A stretch of 64,000 nt of DNA. Origin: Pullulanibacillus camelliae. GTDB taxonomy: Bacteria; Bacillota; Bacilli; Bacillales; Sporolactobacillaceae. The translations under genes and the position numbers were made by a program. The notes under the pieces are model-generated. The model saw only the letters and a program-made list of their open reading frames with translations. It was not told where the DNA came from and ran no database searches. Below are positions 1 to 7,713 of this stretch, one piece after another; positions within the stretch are counted from its first letter, which is position 1; each line of letters begins with the position of its first letter. The DNA lies in the NCBI RefSeq assembly GCF_014642655.1, contig NZ_BMIR01000018.1:1-64000 (forward strand), in the 5' to 3' direction.

Positions 1-208
1 TACGATGTATTTGCTCTGGTAGGCATACATTTATGATAGAGTGCCTCTTCTTTTTTGGCTAGGATTTTGTAGAAATACCACCGAGAACTATTTTACACAT
101 ACCGTAGCGCCAGAGACAAGGGGCCATTATTCTCAACCTCTTGATGCGCCATTAGATGTAGATAAATGGGAAAAGATTTTAACTGACTTAATGAATAAAC
201 AAAAATAA
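1..208 (+). pseudogene. Possible 3' remnant of a UbiD-type decarboxylase subunit C gene
   Basis: An open frame without an ATG runs from a stop at 20-22 to TAA at 206-208. Its tail reads as a protein C-terminus (APETRGHYSQPLDAPLDVDK, then WEKIL) and ends 12 bases before bsdD. In the phenolic-acid decarboxylase operons of Bacillus, subunit C (UbiD family) lies immediately upstream of subunit D, so position suggests this is the end of that gene. The first 60 bases change frame: a different frame reads YDVFALVGIHL and stops at 34-36. The gene therefore looks damaged rather than simply cut by the window edge. The family assignment rests on context and is weak. Confidence 0.3.
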
Positions 209-220
209 GGAGTGTTCGAT

Positions 221-445
221 ATGCATATTTGCCCACGGTGCGAATCAGAAGCAAATAAGGTTGCGGAATCACCGGTCAAAGGAGCTTGGGAGGTCTATCT
301 CTGTCCTGTCTGTATTTTTACATGGCGTTCAACAGAACCCGAGACGATTACCAATCCAGAGAAATATAAGAAGGCCTTTAAGATTGATCCAGCCGACATT
401 CCTAACGCGGCCAATGTGCCACCTATTCCTGAACGGATCAAATAA
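221..445 (+). CDS. bsdD: Phenolic acid decarboxylase subunit D (BsdD/VdcD family)
   Basis: Small (74 aa) zinc-ribbon-like subunit of non-oxidative hydroxyarylic acid decarboxylases, which remove the carboxyl group of compounds such as 4-hydroxybenzoate or vanillate in the cytoplasm. CxxC pairs are seen at residues 4-7 and 28-31. The signature GAWEVY...FTWRS...EPE.ITNPEKY, followed by FKIDP, matches the family along its whole length. The ATG at 221 is preferred over the GTG at 212 because AAGGAG (207-212) then lies 8 nt upstream. The catalytic UbiD-like subunit would be upstream, where only a damaged tail is visible. No subunit B (UbiX-like) is in the window, so the enzyme may not be functional here. 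Confidence 0.88.
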   Translation: MHICPRCESEANKVAESPVKGAWEVYLCPVCIFTWRSTEPETITNPEKYKKAFKIDPADIPNAANVPPIPERIK

Positions 446-507
446 TTAATATCATGCGGTCAGTCTTTTAATAGAGACTGACCTATTTACATAAAGGAGA
501 ATGTCTA

Positions 508-963
508 ATGGCAAAGTTACCTCGTGAGCTTTATGGTCTATTCAATGGTCAGGATCTACATAGCAAGCAGCATGAAGCCATGATGCTCTTGTCCGTTTCA
601 AAAGCTGGTTATCCTCATACCGCAATGGTTAGTGTCGGAGAAGTGGTTGCGATAAGTGATGACACTTTAAGACTGGCATTGTGGCCGAATTCCTTAACAA
701 CCGGCAATATTACCAGAACCGGGAAAGCTATGCTTGTAGTATTTTATAATGGCAAAGCGTGTTATTTAACACTTGACCTCCAGCCATTACCTGAGCTCAC
801 TGATCCTAAATATCCCTTAAAACGCTTCATTGCTCATCTTACAGAGTTAAGAGTGGATACAGCGAAATATGCTGATATTACCTCAGGTGTTCAAATCCAA
901 TTGAAGAATAGTGAAGAAGTGCTGATCCGTTGGCAGGAGACGCTAGAAGAATTATTGAAATGA
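508..963 (+). CDS. Pyridoxamine 5'-phosphate oxidase-like flavoprotein (YclD-like)
   Basis: A 151-aa protein with the split-barrel FMN-binding fold pattern of the pyridoxamine phosphate oxidase family. An N-terminal stretch (about 25-45, LLSVSKAGYPHTAMVSVGEV) is followed by DDTLRLALWPNS and a hydrophobic strand, AMLVVFYNGKACYLTL. The start ATG has AAAGGAG 6-7 nt upstream. In B. subtilis a similar gene, yclD, follows bsdD, so the order here is conserved. The substrate is unknown. The neighbourhood suggests a role near phenolic acid metabolism, but this is inference only. Confidence 0.7.
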   Translation: MAKLPRELYGLFNGQDLHSKQHEAMMLLSVSKAGYPHTAMVSVGEVVAISDDTLRLALWPNSLTTGNITRTGKAMLVVFYNGKACYLTLDLQPLPELTDPKYPLKRFIAHLTELRVDTAKYADITSGVQIQLKNSEEVLIRWQETLEELLK

Positions 964-1032
964 AGGTGAGAAGGCAAGACAAGACCTAAGGGAAGACTTT
1001 AGATTTCTTTGCTTAGATGAGTAACGATAAAT

Positions 1033-1851
1033 TCAAGGTAAAAACCCCTGTTGACTGATAAAAATTTGCGTGTCAGCAAACACTGTTTTAAAAACATCAA
1101 TAGCTTGTAGATATGCAGTAGGGCTGTACCATTGCGTGAGCCCTAATCGTTGATAATATTTTTTTATGCCTAAGCGTTTGGTACGTTGGCCATGTTGACC
1201 GTCCCCCATGAAATAGTCGTCAATACAAATCCGCCCTACAATGGCTTTTAAAGTTTTTGGAAATGCTTTACTAAAGGGCAAAAGCGGAGCAATGGTTGCT
1301 TGCACGGGTAAGCCAGCCTCTGCTAGCTTTTTTAGCGCCTTTAATCGAGCCGGAATGTGCGGGGCGCCAGGGGTGAAGATCTTACGGATTTCATCCATGT
1401 CTGTCTCAATGGTCATACTGATCCTGATCCTGTCCTCGAATGCTAGAAAAAGATCAAGATCTCTTGTCACTAAAGGGCTTCTCGTCTGTACAAATAAGAA
1501 ATCCGGCTGATTATGAGTGAGACACTCTAGGAGTGAACGCGTAATATTTTCTTTATGCTCAAGTGGCTGGTAGGGGTCGGTGCTTGATGACATAAATACA
1601 GTCACTTTTCCCTTTTGTCTAGCGCGTTGCATCTCCTTTTGTAGAAGCGAGGCTGCTTCAACTTTCACATCTACCCAAGTTCCCCATTTTTCTTCTCTAA
1701 ACCAAGCTACAGGCATCTGTCTCACGTAGCAATAAGAGCAACCAAAAACGCAGCCCATGTAGGGATTTAAGGAATGTGAGTAGCCTTCTAAGAATCCTTT
1801 TGTTGGTGTTAAGATCGTTTTGGGTTTTTTATGGGTGATCAGCTTTTTCAT
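1033..1851 (-). CDS. SPL-family radical SAM protein
   Basis: A 272-aa protein of the COG1533 group related to DNA repair photoproduct lyase. The radical-SAM cluster ligands lie at Cys34, Cys38 and Cys41 (GCVFGCSYCY), directly after an N-terminal segment NPYMG that is typical of this group. Other family marks are SSSTDPYQPLE (about 109-119), QTRSPLVTRDLD and SMTIET. It probably binds a [4Fe-4S] cluster and cleaves S-adenosylmethionine, but its substrate is not known. It is shorter than true spore photoproduct lyase (about 340 aa) and should not be called SplB. It is monocistronic, on the strand opposite its neighbours. Confidence 0.8.
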   Translation of the reverse strand: MKKLITHKKPKTILTPTKGFLEGYSHSLNPYMGCVFGCSYCYVRQMPVAWFREEKWGTWVDVKVEAASLLQKEMQRARQKGKVTVFMSSSTDPYQPLEHKENITRSLLECLTHNQPDFLFVQTRSPLVTRDLDLFLAFEDRIRISMTIETDMDEIRKIFTPGAPHIPARLKALKKLAEAGLPVQATIAPLLPFSKAFPKTLKAIVGRICIDDYFMGDGQHGQRTKRLGIKKYYQRLGLTQWYSPTAYLQAIDVFKTVFADTQIFISQQGFLP

Positions 1852-1924
1852 TGCCTTTTCTCCTAAACTTTTTGAATGAAATAGGAAAATTTGTTCCCCT
1901 TTTATAATAACATTTATTTAAGCC

Positions 1925-2391
1925 GTGGTCAACTCGAAAGCTAGAATAGGTCATGAGCGGCTAATACTTAGCTCAAAGGTCAAGAGACGGCTTCGAACGG
2001 TTGAATCGATACAAGAGCCAACACCAGAACAAATCATTCGCATTTTACAAACTGAGCATGCGCTTTATCATTGGTGGGCTTATAATGCATTACTTGGTTA
2101 TCATCCCATTGAACAATTGAGCAAGGTGAGAGCGGAAAATCATCGTTTTTTATCTTGGTATAAGAAAATGAAACTGACAGCCATCGGTCAGTTAACGCCT
2201 TTAAACACATTTGCTCTCCTTTAGAAATATTTCACAATCAACTCGATAAAGTATATGATGCTATAGGCTCAAATGACCAGCAGGCCGAAGCATTCTTATA
2301 TTGTTTGAATAAAAAAACAGTAGAGAGCATTCATCTATTACATAACCTTCAAGAAGAATATGCATCTAGCCTCTACCATACGAAAATATAG
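1925..2391 (+). pseudogene. Frameshifted alpha-helical protein, CZB-like (chemoreceptor zinc-binding)
   Basis: Two adjoining frames read as one protein. The first runs from GTG 1925 to TAG 2222-2224. The second continues at about 2220 (LEIFHNQLDKVYDAIGS...) to TAG 2389-2391. Together they give an alpha-helical sequence containing EHALYHWWAYNALLG, then ENHRFLSWYKKM, then FHNQL. The spacing of His and aromatic residues recalls the CZB domain of chemoreceptors and diguanylate cyclases (His, Cys/His before a GxWY-like motif, later His). The usual Cys is His here. A single-base shift near 2215-2222 would explain the break. The family assignment is tentative, and the N-terminal 30 residues look non-native. 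Confidence 0.4.
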
Positions 2392-2425
2392 TATGAATAA
2401 TCAGGATCTAGATGATTTATATTTA

Positions 2426-2459
2426 TAAGCACTTCTCCTTTGAGCGTGCTTATTTTTTT
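2426..2459 (+). terminator. Intrinsic terminator
   Basis: Stem TAAGCAC/GTGCTTA (2426-2432 with 2446-2452) is followed by seven T residues. It closes the upstream frameshifted gene. The rest of the gap, 2460-2715, is AT-rich and should hold the promoter of the ferredoxin-nar cluster. A TTGACA lies at 2600-2605, but I could not pair it with a convincing -10 box, and no clear TGTGA-N6-TCACA site was found. Confidence 0.7.
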
Positions 2460-2715
2460 GTGTTCACATAAAGCGATTTAATTTATTAATGATGGTTTAA
2501 TTCACAGGATGTTCATGTATTAAGTGACTTAGCGCACAAATTTAAAGAGAAATGGTAGCTAATATAGCATTGTAAATACATTTTAAGTGCCTTGAGAAGT
2601 TGACATTATTTATGGAGGGTACAAGGTAGGCTTTATGGAGCTTAATTACTATAACTACTTTTATTGATTAAGTTTCAAGAATGAAATGATGATGTACTAA
2701 AAAGGGGATGAAAGC

Positions 2716-2949
2716 TTGGCTTTTGTTATTACTTCTCCTTGTATAGGAGAGAAAGCCGCGGAATGCGTACAAGTTTGTCCTGTTGATTGTATTCAAGAGG
2801 GGAAAGAGATGTATTACATTGATCCAGAAATATGTATCGATTGCGGTGCGTGTGAAGCAGTTTGTCCTGTTGACGCTATTTATCCAGAAGAAGAGGTACC
2901 TGAAGAAGAGAAGCAGTTTATTCAATTAAATGCTGACTTTTTCAAATGA
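2716..2949 (+). CDS. Seven-iron-type ferredoxin ([3Fe-4S][4Fe-4S])
   Basis: A 77-aa electron carrier. Cysteines lie at 9, 17, 21 and 25 and then 40, 43, 46 and 50, giving C-x7-C-x3-CP in the first half and C-x2-C-x2-C-x3-CP in the second. The long C-x7-C spacing is the mark of 7Fe ferredoxins, in which one cluster is a [3Fe-4S]. The C-terminus is acidic (PEEEVPEEE). The start is TTG 2716 with AAAGGGGA about 8 nt upstream; an ATG at 2708 is out of frame. It is the first gene of a co-directional run leading into narG, with short gaps, so it may donate electrons in anaerobic nitrogen metabolism (inference). Confidence 0.9.
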   Translation: MAFVITSPCIGEKAAECVQVCPVDCIQEGKEMYYIDPEICIDCGACEAVCPVDAIYPEEEVPEEEKQFIQLNADFFK

Positions 2950-2995
2950 CATTGATGGATAAGGATGCTGAAATTAAAGAAAAGGAGATAGTCAT

Positions 2996-3412
2996 ATGTC
3001 TGGACCGGCTTTGAGACACAAATCGAGCCACGCCTCAATACATGAAGCGGCTTTGAATGAAGCAAGAGAATTAACGGAATTACTTGATGAACTATTAAGA
3101 AAAGAAGAATTAGACAAGGCATTAGAAACAGCTTACGTAACACTTGAGCATTGGGAAACGCGCACATTAAAACATGCTGAATCCGAGGAAGAAGGGCTCT
3201 ATAAAGAGATAGCTAATGCTTCACCTGAATTACAAGATGAGATCACTGCACTTATTCGTGATCATGCATTACTTCGGGAATTAGTCGCACAAATTAAGGA
3301 GCTTTTAGCTAATGAGGGGGCCTGTAAGGAAGTTGTACAAAGATTTTATGCTCTTATCATTGTTGACGAGTTGCATAATCACTTGGAAGAAACGGTTTTA
3401 CCAGAGGAGTAA
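2996..3412 (+). CDS. Hemerythrin-like (HHE) domain protein
   Basis: A 138-aa, wholly helical protein. Candidate di-iron ligands follow the hemerythrin-like pattern: His52/His60 with Glu64 nearby (HWETRTLKHAESEEE), His90 (RDHALL), and His127/His129 with Glu132 (ELHNHLEE). Such proteins bind O2, NO or act in iron/NO stress. The exact role here is not shown. It sits 46 bp after the ferredoxin gene and ahead of narG, and nirK is present 11 kb downstream, so buffering or sensing of nitric oxide from denitrification is a reasonable inference. AAGGAG precedes the ATG. Confidence 0.78.
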   Translation: MSGPALRHKSSHASIHEAALNEARELTELLDELLRKEELDKALETAYVTLEHWETRTLKHAESEEEGLYKEIANASPELQDEITALIRDHALLRELVAQIKELLANEGACKEVVQRFYALIIVDELHNHLEETVLPEE

Positions 3413-3443
3413 CGCCGCGACATGCATGAAGTGAGGGGTAGAT

Positions 3444-3743
3444 ATGGCACATAATGAACGCTCATTAAGAGTTATTTCACCAAGTCTTTATTCAATACTT
3501 ATTGATGAATTTAAAAAGGCACACATTCATCCTTATGATATCGAACTAAGTGCTGTGAAACAAAGTGAGGGGGTATTAGTAATCATTCGTTATGGAGAAC
3601 AATTTCTTCAAAGCAGCACGCATCTCTTCAAAAAAAATCGTACGAATAAACTCGCCGATGAGGATATTAGCTATCTTGAAGAGATAGTAGCAGCGTGTAA
3701 GAGAATGCTAATGGCTGATTACTATAAAATGATGAAGCCCTAA
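3444..3743 (+). CDS. Unknown small protein in nar operon
   Basis: A 99-aa protein that I do not recognise. It has no cysteines in its first half, only one Cys overall (in AACKRM), no membrane segment and no signal peptide. A mixed beta/alpha pattern is suggested by alternating hydrophobics (GVLVIIRYGEQFL) and a C-terminal helix (ISYLEEIVAACKRMLMADYY). It follows the hemerythrin gene by 31 bp, has GAGGGG before its ATG, and is 15 bp from the next small gene, so it is almost certainly co-transcribed with narGHJI. No function is proposed. Confidence 0.72.
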   Translation: MAHNERSLRVISPSLYSILIDEFKKAHIHPYDIELSAVKQSEGVLVIIRYGEQFLQSSTHLFKKNRTNKLADEDISYLEEIVAACKRMLMADYYKMMKP

Positions 3744-3758
3744 TTATTGGAGGAAAAC

Positions 3759-4049
3759 ATGTTTAATAATGATGCTGAAAATAGTGAAATGCTGGACCAG
3801 GATCGGGAGGACTTAATCACTTTGCTTAGTATGCGTTTTGGTAGACTGGCTCCAGATGTTATCGAAGCAATCGAATCTATCGATCAACTCGATATGTTAC
3901 AAAGTCTCATTCTAGCTGCCGCGAATGCTCCAAACTGGGAGACGTTTGGAAGACAACTTCTTTCCAATAAAAAGGCCTTCAGATTGGTTGGAGAGACCTA
4001 TAATCCTTTAGCTGACATACACAAGGGGGATCGTTCCAATGGCCTATAA
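3759..4049 (+). CDS. Small protein overlapping narG, DUF4351-like
   Basis: A 96-aa acidic protein. The segment LITLLSMRFGRLAPDVIEAI, followed by a leucine-rich helix and an aromatic-rich end, resembles the DUF4351 helical domain (RFG-x-L-x-P/x-V pattern). This is by eye only. The ATG at 3759 is favoured over the upstream in-frame TTG at 3747 because GGAGG (3749-3753) then sits 5 nt away. Its last 11 bases overlap narG, so translation of the two is probably coupled. A chaperone or stoichiometry role for the nitrate reductase is possible but not shown. Confidence 0.7.
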   Translation: MFNNDAENSEMLDQDREDLITLLSMRFGRLAPDVIEAIESIDQLDMLQSLILAAANAPNWETFGRQLLSNKKAFRLVGETYNPLADIHKGDRSNGL

Positions 4050-7000
4050 ATCTAATAAACTGTGGCAGACGCTGAAACACCTTAAACACGGTCAAAAAAT
4101 TAATGAGGGTTGGACAGAAGAAAGTCCCCGCTCTCGGGATTGGGAGGATATTTATAGACGACGCTGGCAACATGATAAGATTGTTCGCTCCACTCATGGG
4201 GTAAACTGCACAGGTTCATGTAGCTGGAAGGTTTATGTTAAGGATGGAATTATAACTGAGGAAACCCAACAAACCGATTATCCAACGACAGGACCTAATT
4301 TTCCCGATTATGAACCACGGGGATGTCCAAGAGGCGCCAGTTACTCTTGGTATTCATACAGCCCTTCGCGTGTGAAATATCCTTACATCCGTGGTGACTT
4401 ATATCAAATATGGAAAAAGGAACGTGGAGGGGGCAATGATCCTGTTCAGGCATGGGAAAACATCGTCTCCAATCCACAAAAAAGAGAAGCCTATGTATCT
4501 TCAAGGGGAAAGGGTGGATTCGTTCGAGTAGAGTGGCGAGAAGTCTGTGAAATTATTGCGGCCTCAACCATTCATACCATCAAAAAGTATGGACCGGATC
4601 GTGTGGTAGGCTTTAGCCCGATTCCAGCGATGTCCATGGTGAGTTATTCTTCAGGAACGCGTTTTTTGTCTTTATTAGGGGGAACCATACTCAGTTTCTA
4701 CGATTGGTATGCTGATTTACCGCCAGCTTCTCCTCAAGTCTGGGGAGATCAAACGGATGTTCCAGAGAGTGGCGATTGGTATAACTCTAAATACTTTATT
4801 ATTTGGGGAACAAATTTGCCACAAACACGTACTCCTGATGCACATTTTATGGTTGAATCGCGTTATAACGGCACCAAAGTGGTAGGGATTAGCCCTGATT
4901 ATGCTGAATCAGATAAATTTGTTGATATGTGGTTACCTGCAAAAGCTGGCACTGATGGTGCTTTGGCAATGGCGATGACTCATGTCATTTTAAATGAATT
5001 TTATGTTAAAAAACAAACACCTTATTTCAATAATTACGTAAAAAAATATACAGATCTCCCCTTTTTAGTGAGATTGGAAGAAACAACAAATGGCTATCGC
5101 TCTGGGAATTTTCTTCGTGCCTCAGATATTGGAAATGATCAAGAGTTGTCCGAGTGGAAGACCGTTGTTTGGGATGAAGACAAGGATGTGCCCGCCATAC
5201 CAAATGGGAGTCAAGGGTTTAGATGGGATAATAAAGACAATTGGAATCTTGAATTAGAGAAGAATGGTCAAAAAATAAACCCGCAGTTGACCTTTATAGA
5301 AAATGCTGATGAGTCAGTGCTTGTCGAATTTCCTTATTTTGCAGAGAAGCAGGGGGAAACGGTAGTCAGGGGAGTCCCTGTTAAACATCTTAAAGATAAG
5401 AATGGTGCAGGACTTAAAGTAACAACAGTATTTGACCTAATGATGGCACACACAGGTGTAAATCGAGGCCTACCTGGGGATTATCCAAAAGACTATGATG
5501 ATTTAAAACCTTATACACCTGCATGGCAGGAAAAGATTACAGGGGTTAATAGGTCACATGTTATCCAAGTGGCCAAAGAATTTGCAGCAAATGCGGAGAA
5601 AACCAATGGAAAATCAATGATTGCAATGGGTGGAGGAACAAACCATTGGTATCATAGTGATCAAATTTATCGTTGTATTTTAAACATCGTATTGCTCACA
5701 GGAACCCAAGGGGTGAATGGTGGAGGCTGGGCGCATTACGTTGGTCAAGAAAAAGTAAGGCCACTTGAAGGCTTCCAACAAATTGCGTTTGCAAATGATT
5801 GGGTCAAACCTCCCCGTTTTCAAAATGGGACATCATTCTTTTATTTTGCGACCGACCAATATCGTTATGAATACCCACAAAGTAAAGAACAGACCGCTTG
5901 GGGTGGCCGCTTTAATAAAATGCATCCCGCTGATTTTAATGCTATGTCTGCGCGACTGGGATGGTTACCTTCTTTCCCACAGTTTACGCAGAACTCGTTA
6001 GATCTCGTTAGGGAAGCAAAAGAACAAGGCGCCGAAACAGAAGAGGACATTTCTAAGTATATGGCACAAAAAATTAAAGACGAAGAAGTGGATTGGGCCA
6101 TTGAGAATCCAGATGATCCTAGAAATTTCCCGAAAGTATTTTTTAATTGGCGATCTAATCTCCTTGGTGATAGTGGAAAAGGACAAGAATATTTTGTAAA
6201 ACATCTCATTGGCGCCGAGGACCAGATTTTAACGGATACGACGCATTCTTGGCAACCTGAGACGATCAATATGAATGGAGAAGCTCCTAAAGGCAAGGTG
6301 GATTTGTTTGTCAGCTTAGATTTTAGAATGACAAGCTCAGGGCTTTACTCTGACATTGTTCTTCCAGCTGCGACTTGGTATGAAAAACACGATATTAGCA
6401 GCACGGACATGCATCCATTTATCCATCCATTTAACGCAGCCATTTCACCTCCATGGCAAGCGAAGAGTGATTGGGATGCTTTTCGAGAAATTGCAAAAGT
6501 TTTTTCTGAGCTCGCCAAGGACCATCTACCAAGTTGTGAGGATGTAGTGATGAGTCCGCTCGGCCACGATAGTATTGATGAGATCGCTCAGGCTAATGGT
6601 AAAGTATTGGATTGGCGTTCGGGAGAAGTCGAAGCAATCCCAGGAAAAACGCTGCCGAAATTTAACGTTGTGAAACGAGATTACCCCAATGTTTATCAGC
6701 AATTTATATCTATTGGTCCTAATCTGAAACAGGGCTATGGAACGAAGGGGATAAAACTGCCTGGTGACAAAGTTTATAAAGAATTGCTTGAGCGACTTGG
6801 CTCTTCAAAACATGAAGGTCTTGCTAAGGGAGCGCCCGATTTATTTACAGATAAAAAGGCAATTGAGGCAATATTGCTCATGTCAGGAGCAACAAATGGG
6901 AAACGGGCAGTAGAGGGATGGAAATCACTTGAAGCTAAAACTGGACAGCACCTTGAAGACATTGCTATGGGACATGAAGAGAGTGCTTATACATTGTTAG

Positions 7001-7713
7001 ACCTCACTGCGCAACCACGACAGGCCATATCCACGCCAGTGTGGAGTGGAATGGAAAAGGATAACAGGCGTTATTCACCGTTTACAACCAATGTCGAGTA
7101 CAATCTTCCATGGCACACATTAACAGGACGTCAGAGCTTCTATTTAGATCATGAGGTCATGCTTGATTTTGGTGAGGGGCTTCCATTATATCTCCCTCCT
7201 CTTTACTTCGTCCCGTTTATGTCTGAAGAGACACCTTTGGAGGAGAATGGAAAATCAGTGACCGTACGTTATCTCACACCGCATCAAAAATGGGGGATTC
7301 ATACGATGTTCACTGACACAACCAATATGTCGAACCTATTTCGGGGTTGGCAGGTTGTATGGATGAATGAAAAAGATGCAGAATCCATTGGGATTAAAGA
7401 TAATGATTGGATTGAGGTTTATAACCGGAACGGTGCTGTTGCTGCCCGAGCAATTGTCACTTATCGCATTCCTGAGGGTATCGCCTATATGTATCATGCT
7501 CAAGACAGAACAATGGGGGTACCGGGGACTTCCAATAAGAAACGCGGTGGGACACACAATAGTGTGACGAGAATTACACCTAAACAAACACATATGATTG
7601 GTGGCTATTCACAGCTGAGTTATGGATTTAATTATTATGGCCCAACAGGGAACCAAAGAGATACAGTCACGATAATTCGTCCGTTGAAAGAGGTTGATTG
7701 GCTTGAGAATTAA
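4039..7713 (+). CDS. narG: Respiratory nitrate reductase alpha subunit
   Basis: A 1224-aa molybdoenzyme, the normal NarG length. It reduces nitrate to nitrite at a bis-MGD molybdenum centre on the cytoplasmic side of the membrane, using menaquinol electrons passed through NarI and NarH. The N-terminal FS0 iron-sulfur ligands are visible as His53, Cys57, Cys61 and a Cys near 96 (HGVNCTGSCSW ... RGCPRGASYSW). The active-site region YADLPPASPQ...GDQTDVPESGDWYNS is present, as are C-terminal cofactor-binding motifs (GGTHNSVTRITP). It overlaps the preceding small gene by 11 nt and narH by 11 nt. No Tat signal, as expected for the cytoplasm-facing enzyme. Confidence 0.98.
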   Translation: MAYKSNKLWQTLKHLKHGQKINEGWTEESPRSRDWEDIYRRRWQHDKIVRSTHGVNCTGSCSWKVYVKDGIITEETQQTDYPTTGPNFPDYEPRGCPRGASYSWYSYSPSRVKYPYIRGDLYQIWKKERGGGNDPVQAWENIVSNPQKREAYVSSRGKGGFVRVEWREVCEIIAASTIHTIKKYGPDRVVGFSPIPAMSMVSYSSGTRFLSLLGGTILSFYDWYADLPPASPQVWGDQTDVPESGDWYNSKYFIIWGTNLPQTRTPDAHFMVESRYNGTKVVGISPDYAESDKFVDMWLPAKAGTDGALAMAMTHVILNEFYVKKQTPYFNNYVKKYTDLPFLVRLEETTNGYRSGNFLRASDIGNDQELSEWKTVVWDEDKDVPAIPNGSQGFRWDNKDNWNLELEKNGQKINPQLTFIENADESVLVEFPYFAEKQGETVVRGVPVKHLKDKNGAGLKVTTVFDLMMAHTGVNRGLPGDYPKDYDDLKPYTPAWQEKITGVNRSHVIQVAKEFAANAEKTNGKSMIAMGGGTNHWYHSDQIYRCILNIVLLTGTQGVNGGGWAHYVGQEKVRPLEGFQQIAFANDWVKPPRFQNGTSFFYFATDQYRYEYPQSKEQTAWGGRFNKMHPADFNAMSARLGWLPSFPQFTQNSLDLVREAKEQGAETEEDISKYMAQKIKDEEVDWAIENPDDPRNFPKVFFNWRSNLLGDSGKGQEYFVKHLIGAEDQILTDTTHSWQPETINMNGEAPKGKVDLFVSLDFRMTSSGLYSDIVLPAATWYEKHDISSTDMHPFIHPFNAAISPPWQAKSDWDAFREIAKVFSELAKDHLPSCEDVVMSPLGHDSIDEIAQANGKVLDWRSGEVEAIPGKTLPKFNVVKRDYPNVYQQFISIGPNLKQGYGTKGIKLPGDKVYKELLERLGSSKHEGLAKGAPDLFTDKKAIEAILLMSGATNGKRAVEGWKSLEAKTGQHLEDIAMGHEESAYTLLDLTAQPRQAISTPVWSGMEKDNRRYSPFTTNVEYNLPWHTLTGRQSFYLDHEVMLDFGEGLPLYLPPLYFVPFMSEETPLEENGKSVTVRYLTPHQKWGIHTMFTDTTNMSNLFRGWQVVWMNEKDAESIGIKDNDWIEVYNRNGAVAARAIVTYRIPEGIAYMYHAQDRTMGVPGTSNKKRGGTHNSVTRITPKQTHMIGGYSQLSYGFNYYGPTGNQRDTVTIIRPLKEVDWLEN

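Noticed and set aside
1033-1851. Calling the SPL-like gene spore photoproduct lyase (splB)
   Set aside because: It is too short and has the NPYMGC-type start of the wider COG1533 group, not the SplB C-terminal domain.
2460-2530. Fnr-type box before the ferredoxin-nar cluster (TGTGTTCACA; GGTTTAATTCACA)
   Set aside because: The half-sites do not have the six-base spacer or a matching left arm, so I could not support a site.
5865-6296. 143-codon minus-strand open frame within narG
   Set aside because: It is antisense to a well-supported narG region, has no RBS, and is Cys/Ser-rich as shadow frames are.
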